Positions 12,963 through 25,074 of a DNA stretch of 64,000 nucleotides are shown in pieces. The translations under genes were made by a program, and so were the position numbers. This DNA comes from Atherinomorus stipes (lineage: Eukaryota; Chordata; Actinopteri; Atheriniformes; Atherinidae). Position 1 is the first letter of the stretch, and every line of letters begins with the position of its first letter. Under the pieces are notes generated by a model. That model saw nothing but the letters and a program-made list of their open reading frames with translations. It searched no databases and was not told where the DNA came from. Location: contig JALJCO010003962.1 of assembly GCA_023101725.1 (NCBI GenBank), positions 118,501-182,500 on the forward strand. The letters run 5' to 3'.

Positions 12963-13260
12963 AAAGCTGGGTACACACTACAGGATTCCTGAGACCTTCA
13001 CAGATGTAGAGACCACACACTTGATGATTATAAAAGACAAATCGCACAAGATGTCCCTTTTCTGATCATATAGTGTGGGGTGTACATTATGGAGCACACC
13101 CCACACTAACTGATTCATCAGCAGAGAATCAGCTCCTTCACTATAAACATCCCAAATCTTGCAATATCAAACGAAACTTCATAACGAGACTTCACTGATG
13201 AGACTTTAGCGTTAACAAATTTAGCAGACTTTTCAGCCTCTTACATTGTGAAAAAAACGC
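12963..13260. repeat. repeat-like segment with a 13-bp perfect hairpin
   Basis: It begins AGCTGGGTACACACTACAGG, which resembles DNA-transposon termini of fish. At 13071-13083 TAGTGTGGGGTGT pairs perfectly with ACACCCCACACTA at 13096-13108 across a 12-base loop. The other terminus was not found. Confidence 0.4.
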
Positions 13261-14256
13261 ATATATAGAAAAAAACATTTTGGGAAAAAGTCATAAGGCG
13301 CATTCAGACAGAGAAGTTCTAGGAAACGCAGTTCCTATAACTACCCGTCTCGGGTGTAGTTATAAGAACTACCCATCCCCATCAGTTTGCATTTGCACAT
13401 GAGGGAGGACCTTGATAGGGACCATGTGTGACACAATCGTCTGCGACATTGACAAATTTATGCCCCAGCAGATCTAATACAAATTTGAGGTTTCTTATCT
13501 CTATTATTCAAAGCTATTATAAAAGCTAGCTTAACAGCTTTCCATCATCCCCTTACTTGGCAGTCCCCAGTTGTTCCACTGGAAACGGGAGGGTACAGAC
13601 CCGATTTTCAGATGCTTGTGTGTTTTCAGCCACACAAAGTTAGGCATGTCAGCTAACGCTAGCCTGCTGACGCTAGCCTGCTAACGCAGGCCGAGTAGTC
13701 TGCATCATTGAAATGTTATGTTGTTTTGTTATAAAGTTCGGCCCTTCACCCCGGCGAATCGATCGCTTTGATCTACTTCTTCCTTAGCATCACTTCAGTA
13801 GGGTTGGCGTTCTTTATTCGATTTACAGAGTGGAACAGAGCAGGGACATTGGATTCAGCTGTTGTTGAATTGGCCCGGAAGAGGAAAAGCTTAAATTTGA
13901 CAACTTCCGAATACGAAGCATGATAATCCCCTCTTAGGAAACCTTCAGGCAGTGTTAGTCACTGTTTGCTGGGATTGACCAAACAGGAAATTTGAAAAAA
14001 AGAAAAAAAAAAATCTGGAAATTTGAGTCTAATTTCTCATGAAAATAATGAAAACTTCACAACTGCCTTAATGTCAAGCTGAAATTCAGGTCTGAGTCCT
14101 GGACTACTCCCAGATTTCTGGCTTGGTTTTAACCTTTAAGTTGTAAAACTAAGGTTAATATATTTTCTGCATGTAACAGTACAAAAAAATAAATTAATCT
14201 CTTGTTTGACAATATGATTCATTTAGGATTAATATTTCGACAGACCTAACATATAC
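13261..14256. other. intronic sequence, possible DNA-transposon debris
   Basis: No coding exon seen. The block near 13303-13380 (GGCGCATTCAGACAGAGAAG and the inverted ACTACCC/GGGTAGT motifs) looks like the end of a Harbinger-type element without a detectable partner end. Confidence 0.35.
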
Positions 14257-15077
14257 AGGTACAACCCAAAAAATTTGAATATCCTGAAAAAATTCACGTA
14301 TTTCCGTAATTCATCTTAAAAGGTGCAATTTAATTATTGTATAGACAAATAATACGTGAATCAATATATTTCAAGCTTTTATTTGTTTGGATGTTGCTGA
14401 TTAGAAGTTGCAGCTTAAGAAAACCTCTAAGCTCCAGTTTTGTAGGCTCAGAGTGTCACAGTCTAAACAGGTAATCCAAAACATCTGCAGAAGTGCCCTG
14501 AGCCTTTAAAAAGTCTCTGTCTTGGTTTAGAAGAATTCACAACCATGGGGGTGACTGATGATCTGACCGTTGTGCAGAAAACCATCATTTACTTCCTGCA
14601 CAAGGTGAGAAAGATACAAAAAGTGGTAGCAAAAGAAGCTGGATGTTCTCTGAGTGCTGTCTCAAAGCACATTAATGGACAGTTAAGTGGAAGGAAGAAG
14701 CGTGGAAGAAAACGGTGTACAAGCCGGAGGGCTGATCGGAAGCCTGGAGAAGATGGTCAGGAAAGGGCCATTCAAAAGTTTGGAGGAACTTCATAAGGAA
14801 TGGACTGAGGCTGGAGTTACTGCTTCAAGAGAAACAACACGCAGGCAGATGCTGGACATGAGCTTCAAATGTCGAATTCCTGTTGTCAAGCCACTCCTCA
14901 ACAGCAAGCAACGCCAGAAGCACCTTAGCTGGGCTAGAGAAAAGAAGGACTGGTCTGTTGCCCAGTGGTCAAAAGTCCTCTTTTCTGATGAGAGCAAGTT
15001 TTGCATCTCATATGGAAACAAAGGTCCCAGAGTCTGGAGGAAGACCGGAGAGGCACTAGATAGAAGATAGATGAAGT
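14257..15077 (+). pseudogene. Tc1-like transposase, frameshifted and 3'-truncated
   Basis: The left end (TACAGGTACAACCCAAAAAA) is a Tc1-type terminus. The coding part starts at 14545 (MGVTDDLTVVQKTIIYFLHK) with the helix-turn-helix segment EAGCSLSAVSKHINGQ and the basic GRKKRGRKRCTS. Near 14742 one extra base shifts the frame. The second frame continues GPFKSLEELHKEWTEAGV, then WSKVLFSDESKFCIS with the first catalytic Asp, then GPRVWRKTGEA, and stops at 15070. The central and C-terminal parts with the other two acidic residues are gone. It is inactive. Confidence 0.85.
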
Positions 15078-15115
15078 CCTTGTTTGACCTAAAGACAGTT
15101 ATGAAAGACCTTCCT
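15078..15115. repeat. 38-bp perfect direct repeat, copy 1
   Basis: This 38-base segment, starting CCTTGTTTGACCTAAAGACA, is identical to 16941-16978. It lies directly after the truncated Tc1 copy and before a TA repeat. Why the two copies are 1.86 kb apart is not clear. Confidence 0.9.
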
Positions 15116-15162
15116 ATATATATATATATATATATATATATACTGTATATATATATTTATAT
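15116..15162. repeat. (AT)n microsatellite
   Basis: Alternating AT with one CTGT interruption, directly after the 38-bp repeat copy. Confidence 0.95.
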
Positions 15163-15528
15163 AACTCACACTGGTACATGCACTGTACATTGTGTGTCTC
15201 ATTAAATATGAACAGTGTTCCATGTTGAGAGTTTATTCACAGGTTTTCACAAACTTTCTTAACTCCACTCAGTTTGGCACGGCTCAGCTCAACAGCCATC
15301 CTTTTCGCAGAAGTTCACTTTCGGATAACAGGCTGCTGCGTGCGTTAGATTAACTTCTGTTTGGCCCAGTGATGCTCCATGTCATTTTGCATGTGCTGCG
15401 TGCGGGATTCTAGCGGTTCATATGATATAGAATAAAACCTACCACTGGTCATAGAACCGTAAATGACACGAAAATCACACAGAAGTAAAAAGATGTGCCC
15501 ATCATTATGCATCCTTATTTCCATCATG
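15163..15528. other. intronic sequence, nothing recognised
   Basis: No exon or repeat family identified between the AT microsatellite and the next hAT element. Confidence 0.45.
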
Positions 15529-15536
15529 CATAACAT

Positions 15537-15935
15537 TAGGGATGTAACGATATAAAAATTTAATATCACGATTATTATGACCAAAATGATCACGGTTATC
15601 ATTTTTACCACGGTATTATAGAAATACCCCCCAGCATCTTTAAAAATATCTAAAATGGGTCAAAATGTCAACTTTGTCCTTTTTAAAGGGGGAAAAGATC
15701 TCAAGAGAGTCGTCCATGTGGGTGCCTTTGTTGCCTTCTGCCATGTTTTCATAAATTAAACATTGTAAACTGCGACTGCTGCAGTTTTTCCAGCCAATGA
15801 GTAGCATCACTGGGAGTTTTTCACAGTGCAGTAATCAATCACGGTTTTGACAACAATTAAAATTTGAAACGGTATTACTAATTGTTGGGAATTTTATCAC
15901 GGTTAACCATTTTACCGGTAATCGTTACATCCATA
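15537..15935. mobile_element. hAT-type MITE
   Basis: The ends are TAGGGATGTAACGATATAAA and inverted ATCGTTACATCCATA. The flanks CATAACAT (15529-15536) and CATCACAT (15936-15943) match at 7 of 8 bases, consistent with an aged 8-bp target duplication. The interior has motifs such as ATCACGGTTA and no coding sequence. Confidence 0.82.
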
Positions 15936-15943
15936 CATCACAT

Positions 15944-16940
15944 TTACCTTGTTAGTAAGAAGAGAGCCAACTGTGGGTCCCGTTTTATTCCCAGACTGGA
16001 TCGCAGCTCCTTCAAATTAAAAAAAAGAAAGAAAAAAAGCTGCTTGGTTGTTTACTCCCGTCTTACTGCGGTGCCGCCGGTGTTATGCCAAAAAACGCCC
16101 CACTTCCATGGGGACGGGTCAGATTCCAGTATGGCTGTCTTCGTCTGACAAGACAAAACTTTTCTTCTTTGTCTTATTGGAGTCTGAGATGGGGTTTGAG
16201 AGGCACTTCCTCTCCATCTTTTAGCAGGAGTTAGTGTTGTCTCAACATGCGCGGACCTGTTGTGCACAACACTGGTGCTGGTGAAAGTGCAGCCAGACGA
16301 ACGAGTACACGCAGCTCATCTCCCCCACAAGCGCCCCCTTGAGGCTTCGTACCTGAATTTCTCGCATTGAGCATTCAGAAACAGTATTAAGAGACCACGG
16401 CAGTGAAGAAAGATCAGCTCATTCTACACATCAGGTAATTATAAGAGCATGTGGAGGAAATAATAGTATTTAACATTTAAACTTGTGCAATGCACCTTTA
16501 AGTGAAAAAAAAGAATAAATCCAATTGACGAAAATATCATTTTGATGTCTACTTTTCAGACAACCTCTATTAAACCAATCTGAAATTGTATCTAAACAAA
16601 ACAAAACATGTCTCACTAAATATTTCTTCGCATTCATTGTTATTTTTGATAACCCTTACACAAAGAGAACACAAAAGGATTTTTTTTCACAGCAACCTTA
16701 GTTTGAGTTGCTCATGCTCATTCAACATGATGCTGCCTCTTCACAAATCAAGCCTGAAATATTCCCTTGTGTTGACCTGTTCAGTTCCTTTACCTGCGTC
16801 ACTGAAGCCTAAGACAAGATGCTGATTGATTGCTTTCAGCAGGGGAGCAGTGATGAAAATATCTAAAGTCAGTGAAAAAAAAAAGGAAAGAGATGAAAAA
16901 AAGAGGTTGTCGTTCAAAATACATGTTTCTTCTGGGTCAA
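15944..16940. other. intronic sequence with unassigned GC-richer block
   Basis: 16050-16440 is GC-richer than its surroundings and looks repeat-derived (GCCGCCGGTGTTATGCC, CAACATGCGCGGACCTG), but I could not place it in a family. No exon was recognised. Confidence 0.35.
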
Positions 16941-16978
16941 CCTTGTTTGACCTAAAGACAGTTATGAAAGACCTTCCT
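16941..16978. repeat. 38-bp perfect direct repeat, copy 2
   Basis: Identical over 38 bases to 15078-15115. The sequence diverges on both sides. Copy 2 continues into ordinary intronic DNA, which suggests it is the original and copy 1 the derived one, but this is inference. Confidence 0.9.
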
Positions 16979-17489
16979 GTGACTTATCTAATTATCATCA
17001 AGGCTTGAAGAAAACTGTGCTTTTGTAACTTAACAGCTGTTAACTCATTTGTGCCCTTCACATCTCCTTCTGCATTTATTTTATTTCCGCCTCTATTCCC
17101 GTTAAACATCAAAATCTTTATTTCATTATTGAAAAAAGCACATTTTTGAATAATTTGTTAAATTAGGATGCATGTTTCCAAATATGGAAATTTACATTTA
17201 CCTTTACTGATTGAAGGTAATACCCAGCAATCAAAAGCATAAAGAATTGCCAATTTGTGTATTGTTCTGAACAATGCAGACTCCTACACTTAGTTTTAGC
17301 TTAGGTTTTTCTCTAAAAATAGCCAGCTGACTCCTACTGAATAATTTTGTTTTATTCTGCTCACAGTTTACTGAGGTTTTTATGTAGTATGGTACACAGA
17401 GCAACAGAGCAGTGAACTGAAACAGACAAAAAGGGAATGAAAAAGAACAAAACTCAATGAAAGAAATAGAAAAGAGAAACAAAGAAACT
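16979..17489. other. intronic sequence, nothing recognised
   Basis: AT-rich DNA without recognisable exon or repeat structure. Confidence 0.5.
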
Positions 17490-17497
17490 GAAAGTAA

Positions 17498-18884
17498 TAG
17501 GGATGGGTACCGAAATCGGTACTTTTATTGGTACCTACCGAACTTCGTCGGTACTACCGGGTACCGATTCACGTAAAATCAAACGGTACCATGTTTCGGT
17601 ACCTAAATGCACCATTTTTAATGTGAGGTAGTGGAAGGGTTTGTTATTTCTGTGCCGCACGTGAACGTTGCATCGCAGCATGACATCAGCAGCAGCGGCC
17701 GCATGTTCAGTCAGAAGCTTTCCTGCTTCACTTCTCTAAAACATCAAGTTCGCTGCATTATTTGTGATGCCAGCGGCGGGAACACGTCTGATCTGAGGAA
17801 GCAGCTGATTAATCACAATATTCTTTTCAAAGCTCCGTTCCCGTCGCGTCATCCACAGCCCGCAGAAAAAAAGGGAGAAGTCCGTCAGCGCCTCGGCGGC
17901 TGAACAGATGTAATCGGGGGGCAGATAATAACCAGCAGGGTTCACAAACTGCCGTTCAACAACTTAATACGATGTGAATATTTACTGAGTTTACCATCAA
18001 CCAAGACAGTAAACCAGATCCGGAGCAACGCGCATGTCACGTCTCTCCCTCCCTCCCTCCGTCGCATCCCACATCTTTATTAAATTCTTCATCACAGCGG
18101 AGTTTCCGCACGCGAGTGCACCAGCCACCATACTTGCATCTGATAAATAAGAGTCTGCGTCTCTCTGAAACAGCTTGTATGGTTTAACCAGCACGGCAGA
18201 AACTGTCTGCATCAAGTTAGTAACCTGATCCCTGCAGCAGGATTACAGCCTCCAGACCTGCGCAAAACGCGCCACAAGATCAGTTTAGTGTTGGAGAATA
18301 TTCCGTCTTTTTTCTCATTAAATTATTCTGTCATTATTATTATTTTGTCTGGAACAAACTCCCAGAAAGTCTCAGATCAGCTGAAACACTTAGTTTGTTT
18401 AAATCCAGGTTAAAGACCCACCTGTTCTCAGCTGCATTCACATAGATTTTACTCTAAAGTTGAAATCTGCACGGCTCTATGCTCTCTTTTTAATCATAAA
18501 TATTTTACATTTTTATCATTTTAAAATCATACTTGTACTTTTTTGTTCTTAATTATTTTCTCTTTTACACCCCGCTGCAATGCTTGGTTTATCTAAAGCA
18601 CTTTGAATTTTCCTGTAGGCTACATGAAATGTGCTGTATAAAAAAACTTGCCTTGCCATTAAGTTTCCCTGTTACCAGACGCTCTGACATCATAGAGAAA
18701 CAGCTGGATTTTGCTTTAATATATTGTTAAAAAATTCTATGTTGAGAATGAGAAATAAATCTGTTATTGCCATATAAACACACAGAAAGGTACCGAAAAC
18801 TGGTACCGTTTGGTACCGGTACCGATTCGCAGGTATCGAAAGTTGGTACCGTATCGATTCAAATGTGAAAGGTACCCATCCCTA
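17498..18884 (+). mobile_element. hAT element remnant with BED-like finger
   Basis: The termini are TAGGGATGGGTACCGAAATC and inverted GGTACCCATCCCTA. They are flanked by a perfect 8-bp duplication GAAAGTAA (17490-17497 and 18885-18892). A plus-strand frame near 17631-17903 contains VRCIICDASGGNTSDLRKQL followed by INHN. That resembles a BED zinc finger (C-x2-C, Leu, then His), as carried by hAT transposases. No catalytic hAT domain is visible. A LINE 3' fragment lies inside at about 18345-18660. Confidence 0.85.
18345..18660 (+). pseudogene. LINE 3' fragment inside the hAT element
   Basis: The plus strand starts with WNKLPESLRSAETLSLFKSR and then LKTHLF, the CR1/L2-type C-terminal pattern. 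It continues into a 3' tail with AAAGCACTTTGAATT and AAACTTGCCTTGCC, common at ends of fish LINEs. It lies between the two hAT termini and so is part of, or inserted into, that element. Confidence 0.6.
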
Positions 18885-18892
18885 GAAAGTAA

Positions 18893-19210
18893 CACCTGAA
18901 CAGAGGAGAGGGATAGACAAATGGCAGTTCAGTTTGATGGACATATCATTCGATCCATAAAAACGGGCCGTTCAAGAGTTTTTTCCAGTCCTGTCCCTTC
19001 CACAGGTGACTAAATTTTTTAATATTTGTGTCAGAGCATTTAATTAATTGGATGCAATCGGGGTGTGAAGGAGGTTTTAAGCAAAATAGTAAAAAATGCT
19101 CCTGAAAAACATCATCCACCCTACATTTAAGTGTGAGATCTTGAATGGAAAAAGTAATCATCAAGGACTTCTGAGTGTGCATACTTACAAACAAAGCCTT
19201 CTGTTCATAC
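18893..19210. other. intronic sequence, nothing recognised
   Basis: Short unassigned stretch between the hAT and Harbinger elements. Confidence 0.5.
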
Positions 19211-19213
19211 TTA

Positions 19214-20194
19214 CTGTGCGTTCAGACCAAGAGCGACTAAAGCTGTAAAATAGCTTTTGTCACTCATAAAAATAGCTGCTACAAAAAGTCTGTTCGCTTT
19301 TGTCGCTCAAGTCGCTTATGACATCACGTTCAATTTTGCATATCCTTTTAAAAGGACCATATGCTTTTTACCATTAGCAGAGCTTTTGCAGTGATGCTTT
19401 TCGTGACTGCTGCCTAGTGCTTTGACAAGTTGTAGCCTGTGATTAACCAGAAATCCCTCTCCGACTGAAAAACACCGGTCTGGACATAAATGATTAAATT
19501 ACACCCCAAACAAAATAATGTTGTAGCTTAGTTTAGTACATCATCTTCACTGATCTGCAGATCTTCACTCATTCATCTCTCACTCTCAAACTAAATGTCA
19601 AGACGAGGGACAAAAGGGAAACACGTATTTTTATCCCTGTCAATTATTATTATTATAACATAGTACTTTCGATATTTATAAATGATATCGTCCCATTCAC
19701 ATAGCATGCTAGGCACTTGATTAGCAGGCAAGTTTCGCGCCTATTTTAAAAATAATTTTAGCAACTTACCGGACAAACCAACGGCACGTGATACCTCTTC
19801 CCAGGCCAGAGCCTTCTTTTGGAGATCCCGAAAGGTGTAAAGTGTCAGGTCATACAATACTGGGTGGCCAGCGACGGCAGTTATCAGCGTTTCTGTTGTC
19901 ATTTTGACTCGGAACCAAAATACGGCACCAGAGTTCAGAGTTCGTTTCCGGGGACTCTGCGGAAGTGAACAATGTCTACATTCCAATTGGTTGTCAGGGT
20001 TTTACAGCCAAAATGTGTCATAGCCAATTTGCATAAAGTTAAACTATTTTTAACTTTGTTTAGTCGCTCTAATCGCTCAACTTTTGTAGCTCGTCGCTTC
20101 TGTCGCTTTATTCGCTCTTGCCGCTCCTGTCCATTGAAAGTGAATGACTTCCGGCGATTTTACAGCTTTAGTCGCTGTTGGTCTGAACGCACAG
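19214..20194 (-). mobile_element. PIF-Harbinger element with TTA duplication
   Basis: The termini CTGTGCGTTCAGACCAAGAG and inverted GTTGGTCTGAACGCACAG continue as an inverted repeat of about 40 bp, including GCGACTAAAGCTGTAAAAT. They are flanked by TTA on both sides (19211-19213 and 20195-20197), the 3-bp duplication of PIF-Harbinger elements. Repeated GTCGCT motifs fill the ends. The interior holds a MADF-like frame but no DDE nuclease, so the copy cannot move alone. Confidence 0.85.
19741..19986 (-). pseudogene. MADF/Myb-SANT-like domain frame of the Harbinger element
   Basis: The 81-codon minus-strand frame contains TTETLITAVAGHPVLYDLTL followed by YTFRDLQKKALAWEEVSRAV. It shows the spaced aromatic pattern of MADF domains (hydrophobic-x-x-V-x-x-x-P-x-L-Y-D, then A-W-x-x-V). 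Harbinger elements encode such a DNA-binding protein next to the nuclease. The start is probably the Met before TTETL. After GLSGKLLKLFLK it stops, so only the first half of the domain remains. A functional protein is unlikely. Confidence 0.6.
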
Positions 20195-20197
20195 TTA

Positions 20198-22617
20198 GCC
20201 CATGAATTCTAATTCATCAGCTAAGGGAATGTGTACATTTATGTAAATGCTACATTATGTCTTGTTACATCTTGAGGAGGAGAGGGGAGGATGGATACAG
20301 TCATTCTGCCGTGATCTCTTTCACAGAGACACTTCAGAAGCAAACTGCTATAAAACCGTGATTTTATTCACTGAGCTCCACCTGAATCCTGTCTCTAAAT
20401 CCTGTCAGTTAATTTTGGGGAAATTAGTTTGCTGATCAGCTGGTTCAAACATGCAGCATCTGTTATAAGAGAGGCTGTGCTTCAGTGATCAGCTGACAAC
20501 AAGCTCCTGGTTTGATTGACAGCTTCTTGTGGTAACAAACTAGCAGATATTTCACCCACTGATTGTGGTAATTGTGACGTCCTGTTATCTCCTACAGATA
20601 AACGGTACCATCTTCCTCTCTGAAAACCATTTTAGATGTGTTTCTTTCAGTATTTTGTCTTCATAACTCCTGCAAAGGCCAGACGGGATGTCGCTGTACC
20701 ATGTCATGTGATCACTGTGAATCAATGACATTGTCCAAAATTGAGATCAGACCACCCTTAGCATGAAACCCTCCATTTTCCGATCAGGTTTAACAATTGA
20801 TACAGCTGAAAATATCAAGTTTGGTTGAGATGAGATCGTTCAGGAAAAAGAGACATTTCCAATGATACCAGACATGAAGAGGTTCAGACAAGCACAATGG
20901 TGTTGCGCTCCGTTTAAAAACAACTTTAGTGGTATTCTGAGGGGATTTGGGTGCGCATGCACCAGTGTTTTTTTCGTCAACAGTGACGATGACAAAATCA
21001 TTTCGTTGATTTCTAAAATTTCTTGTTGATTTAGTTAAATTTCTGTCTATTGCGCATTAATCTGTCTGTCAAAAGTTTAAAAAGTAGCTGCATCCTGTTC
21101 TTGTTTAGTTATACCGACCACCACCTGGTGTGTGGCTGCGTGCGCACATCAGAGTTCTGCACAAGTTTCACCAACCCACATCCGCTCAAACCGAGACCCA
21201 CTAACTGCAGCCCTCCTTGTCAAACCTGACAAGGAAAGCCAACACATTAAGTTCCTAAATGTATAAATTCATGGTAGTCACTGTCATTTTGCCACTTGGG
21301 GCCTTTATTTATTGGACTCAGAGATTCCTGCATAAACAAGAAATCATCAGCCCTGGTTTTAACTTTGTTCTCCGTTCCTGCTTCACAGTACCACTCTCTG
21401 TCTGCGCTGAAAATGCCGGTGATCCCAGCACCTGATGTTTAAAACACGTCATGTCCACAAACATAAAGAAAAAAAACTTATTCTCACCACGACCCACCTG
21501 AACAACATAAATATCCGCCCACACCTGAACTGTGATATTAATCTTTTTGTTAACTTTTCATAACTGTTTTGCCCTACTATGTCAATGGTTGAATGACAAA
21601 GCTGAGTTGAGTTGAGATCTGGAGATCATGGATCACTTGAAATTACAGGTACCAAAACAAGGCTACTAGAAAGCAACCTTAAGGCTTTGGTGGTGGGTCA
21701 CTTTATGGACTCTGGTGTGCTTTGTGAGCCTGGTGTTTCCACAGTGCTGAGACAATTTATTCTTCAGCAGCATCTCAAAAGAGAGACTGCTGTATTGAGA
21801 CAATGATTACCACAATACTACATGCTAAATGTTTGGGTGCTTGGCAACTGCTTGACAACCCAACAGGTAGATTTATGGTTATGAAACCCTGGGTTATACA
21901 CAGCAGCAATGTCTATATTTTATCCAGATAATTTAATCTATCTTACACTAATAACAGACTGATCATAAAGGCCTCTATGACAGTCTTACAACATCTCTGC
22001 TAACATATCGTAAACATCTGCAAACAAATGCATTCTAGTGTTGACTGTGAATGAGGAAATTAAACAGTGTGTCAAACGAAGGCTCAGGATGGGAGATGTT
22101 ACCATGGCAACCAGTGTCTGGGGTAAATTGTTAATTAGTAATAACTACGAGTCAAAAATGTCTTTCTTGTAACAAGTCACATACCACAAAGTTTGTGATT
22201 TAAGTAATCGGTTACTTCAACAAATTAGTGGTTCATTTTTATGACAAAACAGTTTAAAAAAAAGGACCTGCTAGGCATTCATAGGATCTTCACAGGTATG
22301 GGATATGAACATATGGCAGTTTCAGAGTTTCTGTCCCAGCACTTGCAGGACCACACACATAATGACAACAAGTGTTGGCAAGAAAGATTAATCAGTTACA
22401 CATTAAAGTTAGAGAATTTTTTTCTTCAATCAACACAAAAAAGAAACAGCATCCTCTACTCCACCTATCAGGTAGGAGTAACACCTACGGAACAATTTCC
22501 TAAAAACAAACAAAATTATACCGTCTGAACTGAAACACAATGTAGAGAATTTAGCTGGTTGAACATGATAGCTTGTTCCCTAAAAATGATTATGGTTATA
22601 TTTTATAGTGAATTGTT
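20198..22617. other. intronic sequence, no gene recognised
   Basis: About 2.4 kb with no exon recognised. Near 20960 CACCAGTGTTTTTTTCGTCA resembles a hAT terminus, but no partner end was found. Confidence 0.45.
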
Positions 22618-22618
22618 C

Positions 22619-22766
22619 CAGGGCTGCACGGTGGCGTGGTGGTTAGCACCGCAGTCTCACAGTAAGAAGGTTGCTGGTTTGATTCCCGGCTGGGGAGGGG
22701 GTTCAAACAATTCCAACTGTGGCCTTCCTGTGTGGAGTTTGCATGTTCTCCCCGTGTATGCGTGAG
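22619..22766 (+). mobile_element. tRNA-like SINE-type repeat, truncated
   Basis: It begins CAGGGCTGCACGGTGGCGTG, followed by GTGGTTAGCACCG (box A-like), GGTTTGATTCCCGG (box B-like) and the very common fish segment GTGGAGTTTGCATGTTCTCC. It breaks off at about 22766. The tRNA-like boxes are part of the repeat. It is not a tRNA gene. Confidence 0.7.
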
Positions 22767-23431
22767 TTCTCTAGTAACTAGTTTCAGCTTAGGCTACTTA
22801 AGCTTCTTAAGATACACAATTAAATTTTTAATGCACATTATTATTATCATAATCTTATTACTCTTGCAACATGAGACACCTTTGATTTCACTTACATAAT
22901 TAAAGTCAATCAGACTACAAATAAACCACAAATAATATTGTATTTTGGAAATTTACCTGTAGCATCACATACCTGTATATGCTATTACTATTTTTGTAGG
23001 TGTGAATTTGTTTTAAAAGTCCCATGACAACAAATTTTACTTTTCTGTGATTTCGGGGATATAATAGGATTGGTTGTGCACTGATGAGGCCATGGTAGTG
23101 TCAAGAGCAGGTATCAAAGTCCCTTTTCATGGGTGGTCATCTTTGCTTTTTTGTTCAAAAATGGTTGAATCAGACAGCAGCTTATCATTCTACGTAGTCT
23201 GCTTTCTACATAATTCATATTCTTTCTACGTAATTCATATTCTCCAATAACAGCACAGCATCAAGTGAACTGCCTCCCCTCTCCTTCCTCCCTCTACTCT
23301 CACGCCTCATTTAAATGTTTTAATTCTCGAGGGAAATGACAAATAAACAAAGAGATATTTTATGTTGCTGTTCATTTCAAGCTCGGGCCCTCTTCCCTCT
23401 ATCACTCTACCCCAGTGACGTGTGTGTGTGC

Positions 23432-23464
<33 letters not shown>

Positions 23465-24937
23465 CTGTATATACATATACACATACATACAACAAACTCT
23501 CTACATCCTCTGTTTCATGTATCAGTGCTGATGTCAGATGACTGTTAGGATGAAGACTAGGCTCTAAGATTTTCTGCACAAGACTTTACTTTTGTAAATG
23601 ACTGCTGTCAAATCAACAAAATGCATGGAAATATTTAATAACATCCTATCAGTCTGTGAAACTCCATATATAAACATAAACCAAACATCAGTCAGTTTAA
23701 TGTTTGGTGCTTTTCCATCTTTATAACATTTATAAATCTACCTCTGCACAGCTACTGCAGAGCTTCAAATACAGGGAAGTCATAGCAACAAGAAGAATGG
23801 TGCAGAGAACAGCAAGGCTCAGCACGCAGGAGACAAATCCCATTAAAGACATGGGTGAATATTACTCTGGGAGCTGAGTTACCTTTATAAACTAATGCTT
23901 TTAAAGTGTTTGGGTGTGAAATTACTCTCTTTGTGCAGAAAAACTGGGCTCAGATTGACACCAACACTCAACAGTTTGCAGAGGTTATACTTTCAACAAG
24001 ACACGGGAGTAGAGAGGAGTGAGAAAATCCTCTAACCCTGTTGTGTGGATGCACCGCGTAGGCAGGCAGGGTCTTTTACTCAGGCTTCCAATAATATTGG
24101 TTAATTGCTAGATTTCTCTAGCCTCTCTCAACTTGCATCACGAGTAGGCGTGGAAGAGTTTACAGTGGGGGTATATTGCTGCTGACAGAATACAGTGTTC
24201 TCATTCTCTCTCTCTCTTAATTGTCATTCCCTGCTCACAGGCACATTTCTCTGGCAGATTCCCTTGAGAGAGGTTTCCCCAGAATCTACGTAAAAGGATT
24301 CCTTCCCACGCCGTGGTCTTAGGAACATCTCATTTTCATCCACCCGCGCCTTGCTCATGCACACACACTCCCTCTCACCCTGGCACTGTGTCCTCGTGTC
24401 TCCCTGTTCCCTCACTCTTATGTTTTCAGTTTTTTTTTTCTTCTCTCTCTTCACTTTTAACACCCCCCTCCCCATAACTTATAGATCCTCCGTGGGAGGC
24501 AGCATCTCCCTCACACAGCAGGCGTGGGCCCTTACTCTGACAAATGACATGCTGGGCCCACCAGCTTTGCGTGGGGGGAGAAAAGCTTTAAGTTAAGAAG
24601 GAAGGATGGATTTGATTGGATGGCAAAACTCAGGGGCTGTATCTTGGCAAGCTGTATTGGATCGGGCTCAGGGAAGAGGTGAGAAACAGAGGGAGAGCCG
24701 CAATACTGCTGTATACCAAAACCACAGTATGTTTTAAGGAATAATGACCACAAACCAAATAATGTTCAAAATTGTCAAGCTGTCAACTGTGACTATAAAA
24801 TCACATTATGTGAAACCATAAAAATTTTCTCTGAAACATTAGTCTTGTTAGTGTGTAAACATTTGTCTAGACAGTATGTTGCTTCAAGCTAGAACTTCTG
24901 TTCTGGTCTCCTTGCTGTTTTTCAATAAATCACTTAC
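22767..24937. other. intron downstream of the mettl15 exon, with an AT microsatellite
   Basis: AT-rich intronic DNA. 23431-23490 is a CATA/TA microsatellite. Pyrimidine-rich stretches at 24190-24215 and 24415-24450 are simple sequence. I looked for a next mettl15 exon on the minus strand here and found none. Confidence 0.55.
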
Positions 24938-25074
24938 GAGTGTTCCCTGGCTAACTGCTGGGCCAGAGAAATTGCAGTAGGATCTCTGTCTAAAGCCAGA
25001 ACCGTGACTTCAGGAACAGCATCCAGTATTGCTTTGGTATGACCACCACCTCCAAATGTCATGTCCAGGACCAC
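24938..25074 (-). CDS. mettl15: mettl15 second coding exon (SAM-binding motif)
   Basis: METTL15 is the mitochondrial RsmH-family enzyme that methylates N4 of a cytidine in 12S rRNA using S-adenosylmethionine. This 137-bp exon has an acceptor CATGTAG before 25074 and a donor GTAAGTG after 24938. It reads [17 protein letters not shown], then [18 protein letters not shown], then [10 protein letters not shown] and two bases of the next codon. [15 protein letters not shown] is the glycine-rich SAM-binding loop of the family, and ALDRDPTA holds the acidic residue that contacts the SAM ribose. It starts in phase 0, matching the end of the exon at 61636, and ends in phase 2. No stop or frameshift is seen. 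The next exon should lie left of this window. An unrelated methyltransferase is unlikely because the match covers the whole exon. Confidence 0.93.

Noticed and set aside
22619..22700. Possible second tRNA gene
   Set aside because: Same reason: box A- and B-like text inside a common interspersed repeat.
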